Positions 37,109-46,018 of a stretch of DNA of 64,000 bases are shown here, in pieces (positions within the stretch are counted from its first letter, which is position 1; each line of letters opens with the position of its first letter). The stretch is from Nonlabens spongiae (GTDB lineage Bacteria > Bacteroidota > Bacteroidia > Flavobacteriales > Flavobacteriaceae). The stretch spans positions 372,001 to 436,000 of the forward strand of contig NZ_CP019344.1 in NCBI RefSeq assembly GCF_002117125.1, in the 5' to 3' direction. Under the pieces are notes generated by a model. The model had not been told where the DNA came from. It was given only the letters and a program-made list of their open reading frames with translations, and did not search any database. Position numbers and translations under genes: made by a program.

Positions 37109-37750
37109 TTAATTGATAACATAAACTATACCAGCCTCCCCACCGAAGCTGTTGTGTCCCGAATTGGGTCTTCTCAATCCAGCATTTGAGGTATGTCTAA
37201 TAATGGCTCTAGCATCTAGGCGCCAGTTTTGGGCGAATTCATATTGAAAACCAGCTCCTAGAATATTTGAGAAGGCAAAGCCGCCTTTTAATCGTTCGGT
37301 GGATTGTTCGGAATACATAGGGCCTGAACTAAGTAATCCGTAAAAATCTAGTCTTTCAAATAGGGATCTAGATACGCGTAGGCCAGCATTCAAAGCATAC
37401 TCGTTAAAAGTACGTGGCATTTGAAAACGTTCTCTTCTTTCAAGGTAATTTGGATCATCTGGAGTGATGAAATAAAAATTGATCAACTGATGGTCTACCC
37501 TATAAAAGCCAGGCTCAATTAAAATATGGGCATCCCATTTTCCCCAGTTCCACAATTGCCGATTGTATTGAAATTTAATTTGCGTGGAAGAATATATGTA
37601 CCCGTTGCTGGTGAAGGGAAATGTCTTTTGACTCGCCTTGCCGAAAACGACTCCTATGTATTCAGATTTGCTAGAATTCTGCTCAGACTGATCTTGACTG
37701 TAGCAAAATAGAGGGAGAAATATTAGTAAAAAGCTGAATAATCTGAGCAA
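37109..37750 (-). CDS. PagL-like acyloxyacyl hydrolase (lipid A 3-O-deacylase)
   Basis: Outer-membrane beta-barrel enzyme that removes an acyl chain from lipid A. The 213 residues have a signal peptide (LLIFLPLFCYSQ) and end in alternating barrel strands. The conserved catalytic region RHTSNAGLRRPNSGHNSFGG (about 184-203) carries the His-Ser pair and the downstream Asn/Gly pattern of PagL. N-terminal YIGVVFGKASQ is a typical first strand. Lipid A remodelling would fit, but the neighbour lipoprotein gives no support. Confidence 0.85.
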   Translation of the reverse strand: MLRLFSFLLIFLPLFCYSQDQSEQNSSKSEYIGVVFGKASQKTFPFTSNGYIYSSTQIKFQYNRQLWNWGKWDAHILIEPGFYRVDHQLINFYFITPDDPNYLERRERFQMPRTFNEYALNAGLRVSRSLFERLDFYGLLSSGPMYSEQSTERLKGGFAFSNILGAGFQYEFAQNWRLDARAIIRHTSNAGLRRPNSGHNSFGGEAGIVYVIN

Positions 37751-37897
37751 CTTGATGAATTTGGTTGCAAAAATAGATCAATTGATGGAAGGAATTGCTG
37801 CGAACGATTTCCAAAAAGAATCACAAGTGTAAACTATATTTCACCCGTCCCAGCCTTTCCTCAAGGGAAGCAGTTTCTATCGCTCAGTATACATCAA

Positions 37898-37932
37898 TTA
37901 TCAAAAGCCCCCTTGAAGGGGTTTGGGGGTGT
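37898..37932. repeat. C/G-rich intergenic repeat-like hairpin
   Basis: CCCCCTTGAAGGGGTTTGGGGGT forms nested C/G pairing (CCCCTTGAAGGGG palindrome). I recall near-identical intergenic elements in many flavobacterial genomes; only one copy is in this window. Confidence 0.5.
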
Positions 37933-37969
37933 TATCTAATACAATTTCGGAGTGTCACCCAATATTAAT

Positions 37970-38000
37970 AAAAAAGCCGCTTCAATCGCGAAGCAGCTTT
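37970..38000 (-). terminator. Terminator of the fasciclin gene
   Basis: On the minus strand AAAGCTGCTTC pairs with GAAGCGGCTTT (one G.U pair) with a six-base loop, followed by U residues. Confidence 0.85.
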
Positions 38001-38028
38001 AACTTAAGGTATTTCTATCACTCTACAA

Positions 38029-39003
38029 TTACATAGGACGCAATACAAAATCTATCGCGTGTACGACACCGTTTGTACCAGTTACATCAGTTACTACAAT
38101 GTTAGTTGTGGTTGCAAAACCATCGGTTATAGTCGCGCCTCCAGTGATGTTTACTGTAAAAGTTCCTGTAGTTATAGGATCTACAGTTAAATTATCTGAT
38201 AACTCATCTGAACGTACCTCATCTCCGGCTACCACATGATATAATAGGATATCAGATAGGTTGCTTAAACCTAGAACATCATTGATATCGTTTAAACTAT
38301 CGTTAGCATCAGCATCGATCAATGCTTGAAATGCATCGTTTGTCGGCGCAAAAACGGTAAACGGCGATGGAGGTGTTGCATTTACGTCAGCTGTGGATAA
38401 GGCCTCTACGAGATTTTCTCGACTCAACGCGGTTACCAAGTTAGAGAAATCGGGATTGTATGCTGCTAAATCAGCTACGGTAGGCATAGGAAGTACACCT
38501 TGGACAGCATGAATTACTCCGTTATCGACTTCTATATCCAGAGCAGTGGCATCAAGAGCCACTCCATTTATTGTTGTATTATCTGCGCTGATGTATGCAT
38601 CAAGTGAATTGCTACCATTATTTGCTGCCGTTTTTATATAGCCGTTAGCAAAAGCACTGCTCGTGATTTCAGTGCCTAAAATATGATATAATAACAAGGA
38701 TTGTAATGTTGTGATGGGCACTTGAGCCAGCTCGTCAAATTCGTCACTATTATTAATAAAGGCTTCAAACGCATCATTATCAGGTGCAAAAATGGTGAAA
38801 TCACCATTTCCTTCTAATGTAGATCGCAGTCCCGCTGCATCAACCGCTGCTTTCAGACTACTATAATTAGGATTGTTTTCTAGAAAATCATAAGCTGTAT
38901 TTTCTGATGCTACAGCATTGTCATCGTCATCATCACAAGATGTGAGAAAAGTTGCGGTCAGTAAAATCAGCACCGCAGTTGTAAGTTTTCTTAGGTTTTT
39001 CAT
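38029..39003 (-). CDS. Lipoprotein with two fasciclin (FAS1) domains
   Basis: The 324 residues begin with a lipoprotein signal (ATFLTSCDDDDD). Two FAS1 domains follow: about 40-175 (SSLKAAVDAAGLRSTLEGNG, FTIFAPDNDAFEAF, LLYHILGTEI) and about 185-324 (NLVTALSRENLVEALS, FTVFAPTNDAFQAL, LLYHVVAGDE, NGVVHAIDFVL). FAS1 domains mediate adhesion, so a surface or periplasmic binding role is likely. Monocistronic with its own terminator. Confidence 0.94.
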   Translation of the reverse strand: MKNLRKLTTAVLILLTATFLTSCDDDDDNAVASENTAYDFLENNPNYSSLKAAVDAAGLRSTLEGNGDFTIFAPDNDAFEAFINNSDEFDELAQVPITTLQSLLLYHILGTEITSSAFANGYIKTAANNGSNSLDAYISADNTTINGVALDATALDIEVDNGVIHAVQGVLPMPTVADLAAYNPDFSNLVTALSRENLVEALSTADVNATPPSPFTVFAPTNDAFQALIDADANDSLNDINDVLGLSNLSDILLYHVVAGDEVRSDELSDNLTVDPITTGTFTVNITGGATITDGFATTTNIVVTDVTGTNGVVHAIDFVLRPM

Positions 39004-39186
39004 TGCTTAAAATTTTTGATAAAAATACGCCTCAGGTTCACAGCTATTATTAAACTAACAGTTAAAAGGCTAGACCAGCAATCTCTACTGGCTTCAGGTC
39101 AGCGCCATTGGGAATAAATTTTGTCCATTGAGAAAAGCGATCATGAATCATGTCTATCTCATTTTCAAACCAACTATTTTTGCAGC

Positions 39187-40383
39187 ATGGCAAGAGTAGT
39201 AGTAGGATTATCAGGTGGAGTGGACAGCAGTGTTTCTGCATATCTTTTAAAGGAGCAAGGACATGAGGTGATCGGGCTTTTTATGAAGAACTGGCACGAC
39301 GATTCTGTAACCATTAGCGATGAATGTCCCTGGCTGGAAGATTCTAACGATGCCATGCTGGTGGCAGATAAGTTGGGAATTCCATTTCAAACGGTGGATT
39401 TAAGCGAGATGTATAAAGAGCGCATCGTTGATTATATGTTTGATGAGTATGAGCGAGGTCGTACGCCTAATCCTGATGTACTTTGTAATCGAGAGATCAA
39501 GTTTGATGTTTTTCTAGATATCGCGATGGATTTGGGAGCTGATTATGTGGCCACCGGCCATTACTGTCAAAAAGATTCTTCTATGGCAAATGGCAAGGAG
39601 GTATTTCAATTAAAGGCTGGAGCAGATCCTAATAAAGATCAGAGTTATTTTCTTTGTCAGGTTTCTCAAGCACAACTTGCCAAAACCCTTTTTCCCATAG
39701 GCCATCTGCAAAAAAGCGAAGTGCGTGCCATCGCCGCAGAACAGGATCTGATCACTGCTGGTAAGAAAGATTCGCAAGGTTTATGTTTTATCGGTAAAGT
39801 GCGTCTTCCGGATTTTCTGCAGCAAAAACTCCAACCTAAACCTGGAGAAATAATAGAGATAGACGCTTCAATTAGCGATGCCAGATCTTCAGAAGTAAGT
39901 GTGGAGCAAGAAGAATTCAGTAGGGATGAATTGATCTCGCTTTCGCGAAAGCGTACCTATCAAAAAACCGATGGAAAAGTAGTCGGCAAACATCAAGGAG
40001 CACATTACTTCACCCGTGGACAGCGTAAGGGACTCGCCGTGGGAGGAACACCAGAGCCCCTTTTTGTGATCGATACGGATGTCAATGAAAACATTATTTA
40101 TACTGGTCAGGGAAAATCGCATTCTGGATTATACAGACACGGTTTACGAGTTGCAGCAGATGAAATTCACTGGATCAGGGAAGATTTGAAGCTGGCAGTA
40201 GGAGAGAGTAAGCCAGTGATGGCGCGCATACGCTACCGTCAGCAATTGGAACCGGCTAGACTTTTTATGACCGAAGATGGTCTTTTTGTGCTATTTGATG
40301 AAAAACAGAGTGCGATCGCTCCTGGTCAGTTTGTGGCATGGTACGAGGGTGATGAATGTTTGGGTTCAGGAGTTATTTCGTAA
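39187..40383 (+). CDS. mnmA: tRNA-specific 2-thiouridylase MnmA
   Basis: Thiolates U34 of Lys, Glu and Gln tRNAs. Start at ATG 39187 ([20 protein letters not shown]); the in-frame extension to 39121 does not belong. PP-loop SGGVDSS, catalytic Cys in [12 protein letters not shown] and the second Cys in [10 protein letters not shown] are present, as is [15 protein letters not shown]. An extra segment around 235-262 contains the palindrome (39938), read here as SLSRKRT. A perfect -7 box TATTTTTG ends 4 bases before the ATG, hinting at a very short leader. Confidence 0.96.
   Translation: MARVVVGLSGGVDSSVSAYLLKEQGHEVIGLFMKNWHDDSVTISDECPWLEDSNDAMLVADKLGIPFQTVDLSEMYKERIVDYMFDEYERGRTPNPDVLCNREIKFDVFLDIAMDLGADYVATGHYCQKDSSMANGKEVFQLKAGADPNKDQSYFLCQVSQAQLAKTLFPIGHLQKSEVRAIAAEQDLITAGKKDSQGLCFIGKVRLPDFLQQKLQPKPGEIIEIDASISDARSSEVSVEQEEFSRDELISLSRKRTYQKTDGKVVGKHQGAHYFTRGQRKGLAVGGTPEPLFVIDTDVNENIIYTGQGKSHSGLYRHGLRVAADEIHWIREDLKLAVGESKPVMARIRYRQQLEPARLFMTEDGLFVLFDEKQSAIAPGQFVAWYEGDECLGSGVIS
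39938..39953. repeat. 16-bp palindrome copy 11 (in mnmA)
   Basis: Perfect copy in the third codon phase (SLSRKR), the only one of its kind in the window, in a variable segment before the conserved HYFTRGQ motif. Confidence 0.95.
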
Positions 40384-40393
40384 CTTTTCTGGC

Positions 40394-41971
40394 ATGAGGA
40401 TATGTATTGTCTTGTTTTGGTTGCTGTTTGCTCAACTGTCTTTTGGTCAGCAATTACATGCATGGGTATACTTTGCTGATAAACCCAACGTCTCAACCTC
40501 ACTGGCAAATCCATCGACTATTCTTACCCAGAGAGCGCTGGTTCGTAAGGCTAGGCATAATATTGTAATTGACCAGCGCGATGTGCCCTTGAACCAGAGC
40601 TATGTTAATCAAGTGAAAAACAGCATTGGCATTACTTACAAGGCACAATCAAAATGGTTCAATTGTGTGCATGTCATTGGCTCACAATTAGATGTGGAAG
40701 CACTCGAGTCTCTTGCATTTGTTGATCGAGTTGAATTTGCTGATCCTTTGTTGAATCCGCGTGTGGAAGGTTCTTGGGATAAATATGCTGAACTTAATAC
40801 CCAAAATCAAAATTACGGCAGTGCTCGGAATCAGATCGAAATGATTGATTTAGACCAATTGCATAATGCTGGTTTTAAGGGAGATAATGTGTTCATCGCG
40901 GTAACGGATTCTGGATTTCCGGGAATTCCAAATAATGCAGGTTTCAGTCATTTAATAAATAATGGCCGCATTTTAGGCGGGCGTGATTTTGTAGAGCGCG
41001 ACAATAGCTATTATGGAGATAACATTCATGGAACTAGAGTTTTAAGCGTTATGGCAGGACTGGAATCTTTTCAGTTTCAGGGAACAGCGCCAGACGCCTC
41101 CTATTATTTGTTCAGAACAGAAGAAAGCGCGCAAGAAACGCCAGCAGAATTAGCTTACTGGGTAGCCGCTGCGGAACGTGCCGACTCTTTGGGTGTAGAT
41201 GTAATTAATGTTTCGTTGGGCTATTTAGGCTTTGATAATCCTGCAGAAAATTTGACCTACCAAGACATGGATGGAATGACTAGTTTTATCTCTCGAGGAG
41301 CAAACGTTGCCTTTGAAAAAGGAATGGTCGTGGTTACGAGCGCGGGAAATAGTGGTAGAAGCACGGTTCATCCTTATATCGCCGCACCTGCTGATGCGCT
41401 GGGTAGTCTATGCATAGGATCTGTAGATGCTTCTATGCAGCGATCTGTATTTTCTAGTGTGGGACCCACTTTTGACGGGAGAATAGCTCCAGATATTGTG
41501 GCGCAGGGAACTGCAACCGCCTTGATCGATGAGAATGGGTCGGTAACTACGGGTAATGGAACCTCGTTTAGCGCTCCCCTGATTAGCGGTGCGATAGCTT
41601 GCTTGATGCAGGCTTTTCCAGATTTGACGCCGCTGCAGATTTACGATTTGGTACGACAATCAGCCAGTCAGGCGGCTACGCCAGATAATCAGATTGGATA
41701 TGGAGTTCCTGATTTTGGGCAGATTCTCACCACGTTGTCTAACGAAAATGAATTGATAGATAATATGTCAATTTATGTTCGTGATGGAATCATAAACCTT
41801 TCCTCGAGTAATGAAGACCAAGAATTTCAAATCTTTGCGCTAAGTGGTCAACTGGTGCATTCAGGTTGTAGTGTAAAGAACCAGATTGATGCTACTGTTC
41901 TAAAATCTGGGATTTATTTGTTGCGGTTGAGGTCTGAAGGAACAATTATTAAAATTGCTATTTCTATTTAA
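40394..41971 (+). CDS. Secreted subtilisin-like (S8) protease with T9SS tail
   Basis: Start at ATG 40394 gives a signal peptide MRICIVLFWLLFAQLSFGQ. The S8 triad is seen as Asp in VTDSGF, His in NIHGTRVLSVMAG and Ser in GTSFSAPLISGAIA. The last 75 residues (MSIYVRDGIINLSSS, FALSGQLVHSG, LKSGIYLLRL) form a type A T9SS sorting domain, so the enzyme is secreted through the gliding-linked type IX system. About 525 residues. It starts 10 bases after mnmA and may be co-transcribed. Confidence 0.93.
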   Translation: MRICIVLFWLLFAQLSFGQQLHAWVYFADKPNVSTSLANPSTILTQRALVRKARHNIVIDQRDVPLNQSYVNQVKNSIGITYKAQSKWFNCVHVIGSQLDVEALESLAFVDRVEFADPLLNPRVEGSWDKYAELNTQNQNYGSARNQIEMIDLDQLHNAGFKGDNVFIAVTDSGFPGIPNNAGFSHLINNGRILGGRDFVERDNSYYGDNIHGTRVLSVMAGLESFQFQGTAPDASYYLFRTEESAQETPAELAYWVAAAERADSLGVDVINVSLGYLGFDNPAENLTYQDMDGMTSFISRGANVAFEKGMVVVTSAGNSGRSTVHPYIAAPADALGSLCIGSVDASMQRSVFSSVGPTFDGRIAPDIVAQGTATALIDENGSVTTGNGTSFSAPLISGAIACLMQAFPDLTPLQIYDLVRQSASQAATPDNQIGYGVPDFGQILTTLSNENELIDNMSIYVRDGIINLSSSNEDQEFQIFALSGQLVHSGCSVKNQIDATVLKSGIYLLRLRSEGTIIKIAISI

Positions 41972-42092
41972 TTTAGGTGTTCAGACTTTCTATTGTAGCA
42001 AGTAACTTCGTTAATATTTCTGGTGATAACTAGCTTAGTTATTCATTGATTTATAAAGGCTTTACACTATATTTTCGCTTTGTTGGGATTTG

Positions 42093-42108
42093 CGCTTTCG
42101 CGAAAGCG
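42093..42108. repeat. 16-bp palindrome copy 12 (parC upstream region)
   Basis: Perfect copy 66 bases upstream of the parC start. Confidence 0.95.
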
Positions 42109-42109
42109 T

Positions 42110-42143
42110 AACCACTCAATAACTATAGTGGTTCATAACCACT
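42110..42143 (+). promoter_or_regulatory. Alternative hairpins in the parC leader
   Basis: AACCACT (42110-42116), AGTGGTT (42127-42133) and AACCACT (42137-42143) allow two mutually exclusive 7-bp stems. It could be an operator or a small RNA switch ahead of parC; nothing more is known. Confidence 0.35.
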
Positions 42144-42174
42144 TGACAAGGACTCAAATCCTGAAGGATAATCC

Positions 42175-44847
42175 ATGAACGAACACAACGACGATTTAGA
42201 ACATATCAATAGCGGCCAGGAAGAACAACCCACGGAGACGATTACTCGTGTCACGGGAATGTATAAAGAATGGTTTCTGGATTATGCGAGTTACGTAATT
42301 CTCGAGCGTGCCGTTCCTGCGATTGAAGATGGCTTTAAACCGGTGCAGCGTCGTATCATGCAGTCCATGAAGGATCTGGATGATGGGCGTTATAACAAGG
42401 TGGCCAATATTGTAGGTCATGCCATGCAGTATCACCCCCACGGAGATGCGAGCATAAGCGACGCAATGGTACAATTGGGTCAGAAGGATTTGCTGATCGA
42501 CATGCAGGGGAACTGGGGTAATATTTTTACGGGAGATCCTGCTGCCGCTTCTCGTTATATCGAAGCGCGTATATCCAAGTTCGGCCTTGAAGTCCTTTAC
42601 AACCCAAAGATTACAGAATGGCAGGCCAGCTATGACGGTCGCCGCAAGGAACCGATTAATTTACCGGTAAAATTCCCACTCTTACTCGCTCAAGGAGCAG
42701 AGGGTATCGCGGTAGGTTTAAGTACCAAAGTACTGCCTCACAACTTTATCGAGTTGATCGATGCCAGTATCAAGCACCTTAAAGGAAAGCGATTCAAACT
42801 CTATCCAGATTTTCCAACGGGTGGCGAGGCTGACATTTCAGATTATAAAGATGGGAACCGTGGTGGCAAGGTGCGCGTGCGTGCAAAGATGCATTCGCCT
42901 GAAAAGAATACGATTGTCATCACCGAGATCCCTTTTTCTACGACGACGAGTTCGCTTATCGACAGTATTTTAAAGGCAAACGACAAGGGTAAGATCAAAA
43001 TCAAGAAGATCGAAGACAACACCGCTGCAGAGGTCGAGATTGTCATCCATTTGCCAGCTGGCCTCTCACCAGACAAAACCATGGATGCATTATATGCGTT
43101 TACTAACTGTGAGGTGAGCATCTCGCCTTTGGGGTGTGTGATTGAGGACAACAAACCACTTTTTATAGGAGTTTCAGAAATGTTGCGCCGCAGTGCTGAT
43201 CACACGGTGGAATTGCTCAAAAAAGAGCTGGAGATTCTTTTGGGAGAAGTAGAAGAGCAGTGGCATTTTGCATCGCTCGAGCGCATATTTATCGAGAATC
43301 GCATCTATCGCGACATCGAGGAAGAAGAAACTTGGGAAGGAGTACTATCTGCAATTGATAAAGGTTTGAAACCACATATTCAACACTTAAAACGGGCAGT
43401 TACAGAGGATGATATTGTACGATTGACCGAGATACGCATTAAGCGCATTTCAAAATTTGATATTGACAAAGCACAGCAAAAAATTGAGGCGCTTGAAGAC
43501 CGTATTGCAGAGCTTAAACACCACCTGGAACACCTCGTGGAATATGCCATCGATTATTTTACCAAGCTTAAAAAAGATTATGGTACTGGTAAAGAACGCA
43601 AAACGGAGCTCAAGAATTTTGAAGATATCGTAGCCACAAAAGTGGTGATACGCAACACAAAGCTCTACGTGAACCGCGCAGAAGGCTTTATAGGTACCTC
43701 GCTCAAGCGTGATGAGTACGTCTGTGACTGTGCAGATATCGATGATATTATCGTTTTCACGAAAGATGGCACCATGATGGTCACCAAAGTTGATTCAAAG
43801 ACCTTCGTGGGTAAAAACATCATTCACGTAGCGGTATTTAAGAAAAAGGACAAGCGTACTATTTACAATTTAATCTACCGCGACGGTAAAAGCGCACCGA
43901 GTTACGTAAAGCGTTTTGCGGTAACCAGCATTACTCGCGATAAAGAATACAGCGTAGGCTACGGCAGTAAGTCCACCCAAGTCCATTATTTCAGTGCTAA
44001 TCCTAATGGAGAGGCAGAAGTGGTGACCATCAATTTACGCCAGCAGGGAAGTATCAAAAAACTGAAGTGGGATCTTGACTTTAGCGAGATCAAAATTAAA
44101 GGTCGGGCAACTAAAGGAAATTTGGTTACTAAATACAACATCAAACGTGTTGATCTGAAAGAGGAAGGTGTTTCTACACTTAAACCTCGTAAGATTTGGT
44201 TTGATGATACGGTGCAACGTTTGAATGTAGATGGTAGGGGAGAGTTGCTGGGCGAGTTCCGTGGTGAGGATCGATTGCTGATCATTAATCAGAAAGGAAT
44301 CGCAAAAACCATCATACCAGAAGTTACCGCTCGGTTTGATGACGATATGATCGTTTTGGAAAAATGGATTCCCAAAAAACCCATAACGGCGATCTATTAT
44401 CATGGAGAACGCGAATTGTTCTATATCAAGCGATTCTTGATTGAAAACGAAGAACGTGAGGAAGAATTCATTTACGATCACCCAGACAGCTATCTAGAAG
44501 TCATTTCAACTGATTATCGTCCTGTTGCTGAGCTGGTACACGTGAAGCCACGTGGTAAGGAGCAACCGCCTAACGAAGAGATTGATCTTGAAGAGTTTAT
44601 TGCTGTAAAGGGAATAGGAGCCCAAGGAAACATGCTAACCAAAAGCAAGATCAAGCAGATCAATCTATTAGAGCCGTTACCTTATGAACCTGAAGAAACT
44701 ACACCAGCTGCAGAAGTTGAGGTGAAAGATGAAGAGGTATTATCATCACAATCTCAAGATCAGAAAGCTCAAAGTTCAGATTCAAGTTCAAGTTCTACCG
44801 ATACTGATCCAGAAGTGGATGAGACCGGGAATTTTAAGTTGTTTTAA
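42175..44847 (+). CDS. parC: DNA topoisomerase IV subunit A (ParC)
   Basis: DNA-cleaving subunit of topoisomerase IV. The 890-residue protein has the winged-helix/tower breakage-reunion domain with GFKPVQRRIMQSM, the quinolone-region HPHGDASISDAMV and catalytic Tyr in AAASRYIEAR, a long coiled-coil tower (IEALEDRIAELKHHLEHL) and a C-terminal beta-propeller-like domain. It resembles ParC more than GyrA because no QRRGGKG GyrA box is seen. The tail is acidic and Ser-rich and ends DETGNFKLF. A diverged copy of this tail lies at about 45629-45682. parE is not in the window. Confidence 0.93.
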   Translation: MNEHNDDLEHINSGQEEQPTETITRVTGMYKEWFLDYASYVILERAVPAIEDGFKPVQRRIMQSMKDLDDGRYNKVANIVGHAMQYHPHGDASISDAMVQLGQKDLLIDMQGNWGNIFTGDPAAASRYIEARISKFGLEVLYNPKITEWQASYDGRRKEPINLPVKFPLLLAQGAEGIAVGLSTKVLPHNFIELIDASIKHLKGKRFKLYPDFPTGGEADISDYKDGNRGGKVRVRAKMHSPEKNTIVITEIPFSTTTSSLIDSILKANDKGKIKIKKIEDNTAAEVEIVIHLPAGLSPDKTMDALYAFTNCEVSISPLGCVIEDNKPLFIGVSEMLRRSADHTVELLKKELEILLGEVEEQWHFASLERIFIENRIYRDIEEEETWEGVLSAIDKGLKPHIQHLKRAVTEDDIVRLTEIRIKRISKFDIDKAQQKIEALEDRIAELKHHLEHLVEYAIDYFTKLKKDYGTGKERKTELKNFEDIVATKVVIRNTKLYVNRAEGFIGTSLKRDEYVCDCADIDDIIVFTKDGTMMVTKVDSKTFVGKNIIHVAVFKKKDKRTIYNLIYRDGKSAPSYVKRFAVTSITRDKEYSVGYGSKSTQVHYFSANPNGEAEVVTINLRQQGSIKKLKWDLDFSEIKIKGRATKGNLVTKYNIKRVDLKEEGVSTLKPRKIWFDDTVQRLNVDGRGELLGEFRGEDRLLIINQKGIAKTIIPEVTARFDDDMIVLEKWIPKKPITAIYYHGERELFYIKRFLIENEEREEEFIYDHPDSYLEVISTDYRPVAELVHVKPRGKEQPPNEEIDLEEFIAVKGIGAQGNMLTKSKIKQINLLEPLPYEPEETTPAAEVEVKDEEVLSSQSQDQKAQSSDSSSSSTDTDPEVDETGNFKLF

Positions 44848-44930
44848 AGTAGAAAAAAGTTTTTTATATCGCTTGTAAATATTTTAATAAAATAAACATT
44901 TATCATGGGAATCGAGATGATCGTAAAATA

Positions 44931-44966
44931 AAAACTCTTTCAGTTAATTCAAACTGAAAGAGTTTT
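44931..44966. terminator. Bidirectional terminator between parC and lipoprotein gene
   Basis: Perfect 15-bp stem AAAACTCTTTCAGTT (44931-44945) with AACTGAAAGAGTTTT (44952-44966); U runs on both strands. Confidence 0.9.
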
Positions 44967-44996
44967 TAAGATTAAATTGCTCAGGAAATAGAGATC

Positions 44997-45512
44997 CTAT
45001 GGATCAAGGCTAGGATCCTCATTACCTCCAGTAGTGGTTCTCTTACAATCCCCTTTAACACCACTCGGCCCATAAGGTCTACATTCGGTGCAATACTGAC
45101 CATCAGGTACGCAACCGCCGCCGCTAGCACATCTCGTGGATTCACATACTGTCTCACCTAAAGAAACATCGCCATTCTGAGGATTAACATTCAGAGCAAC
45201 GGTGGCCACTTTGTTGTTATCTCCACTCCATCTCAAATACGATTTACCGTCAATGTCTTCTACATGATATTCAACTAGCGAAGCTTTTTCATCACCTTTC
45301 CTAAGAAATTTTTGCGCCTCTATTCTAATTGAAGCATCCGTGGCGGTCAAGTGAATAGCACCATCGCTATCAATTTTGCCTATTTTTGAGTTCATTACAG
45401 ATTTGAGTTCCAAATTTCTTTCGAAGATTTGTGACTCATTTGAATCAGCATTATCACGTTCACAAGATGCTGCGATCAGAATTATCCCGATTAATGACAA
45501 GATTTTTTTCAT
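44997..45512 (-). CDS. Hypothetical lipoprotein with Cys-rich C-terminus
   Basis: The 171 residues have a lipoprotein signal (IILIAASCERD) and a C-terminal cluster of six cysteines (CESTRCASGGGCVPDGQYC, then CRPYGPSGVKGDC), likely disulfide-bonded outside the cytoplasm. The middle (AIHLTATDASIRIEAQKFL, YLRWSGDNN) is beta-rich. Family not recognised. It sits between parC and a second, diverged copy of the parC 3' end, so it looks like inserted cargo. Small secreted Cys-rich lipoproteins of flavobacteria are sometimes toxins or precursor peptides; that is speculation. Confidence 0.75.
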   Translation of the reverse strand: MKKILSLIGIILIAASCERDNADSNESQIFERNLELKSVMNSKIGKIDSDGAIHLTATDASIRIEAQKFLRKGDEKASLVEYHVEDIDGKSYLRWSGDNNKVATVALNVNPQNGDVSLGETVCESTRCASGGGCVPDGQYCTECRPYGPSGVKGDCKRTTTGGNEDPSLDP

Positions 45513-45628
45513 AATATTTTATTTGGTTATTCCTTAAATATACAATCATTTAGTAGCGTTTTTTTTTTTTTTGCCTTTTTTAACAAGACTTTATTATTTA
45601 ATATTTTTCGCGATTTTCTATAAAAAAA

Positions 45629-45682
45629 CCTCAAAATGCTGCTCCTGAAATGAATGAGACTGGTAATTTTAAGTTGTTTTAA
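45629..45682 (+). pseudogene. Second copy of the parC 3' end
   Basis: In frame it reads PQNAAPEMNETGNFKLF then TAA; parC itself ends DPEVDETGNFKLF. The last 26 bases differ from parC only at two third-codon positions (GAGACTGGT versus GAGACCGGG), so the homology is real and old enough to have diverged at silent sites. There is no start codon or upstream domain. Confidence 0.75.
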
Positions 45683-45691
45683 TTTACTCTG

Positions 45692-45810
45692 TTGTCATTC
45701 TGAACGGAGCCTTGCGACGATTCAGAATCTGCCTAATCGGGAAGTCGGATAGGATTTCGAGGTTACTTATTGAGACTCTGAATCGCTCGTGCCTCGCGTT
45801 CAGAGTGACA
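45692..45810. repeat. Inverted-repeat element (MITE-like)
   Basis: TGTCATTCTGAACG (45692-45705) and CGTTCAGAGTGACA (45797-45810) are inverted repeats with one mismatch, enclosing about 90 bases. The right end includes the first copy of the 40-base repeat. Confidence 0.55.
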
Positions 45811-45811
45811 G
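45772..45811. repeat. 40-base direct repeat, copy A
   Basis: Begins GAGACTCTGAATCGCTCGTG and ends in CAGAGTGACAG; identical to 45890-45929. Confidence 0.9.
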
Positions 45812-45889
45812 AAAAATTTCTATTATGATGGGCGCAATCCAGCATTTATTTATTTGCATCGCGAGGTTAATGCATTACAGCCATTTGTG

Positions 45890-45929
45890 GAGACTCTGAA
45901 TCGCTCGTGCCTCGCGTTCAGAGTGACAG
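45890..45929. repeat. 40-base direct repeat, copy B
   Basis: Identical to copy A over 40 bases, 118 bases downstream. Confidence 0.9.
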
Positions 45930-45993
45930 GTCGAATTATATTAACTTCAACTTTAATTTCAGCTTCGACTTCAACTCCAAGTTCAACTTCGTG

Positions 45994-46007
45994 CCGATAG
46001 CTATCGG
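45994..46007. repeat. CCGATAGCTATCGG palindrome, copy A
   Basis: Perfect 14-bp palindrome next to the comM stop. The same sequence, three bases longer, occurs inside the DinB pseudogene at 56709-56725. Confidence 0.8.
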
Positions 46008-46018
46008 GATCAACTTCT

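Larger units (their letters stand above)
45513..46018. other. Repeat-rich region between lipoprotein gene and comM
   Basis: Holds a remnant of the parC 3' end (about 45629-45682), two copies of a 40-base repeat (45772-45811 and 45890-45929), a degenerate TTCAACTTC-type simple repeat (about 45938-45990) and a CCGATAGCTATCGG palindrome. No credible gene is present. Confidence 0.8.
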
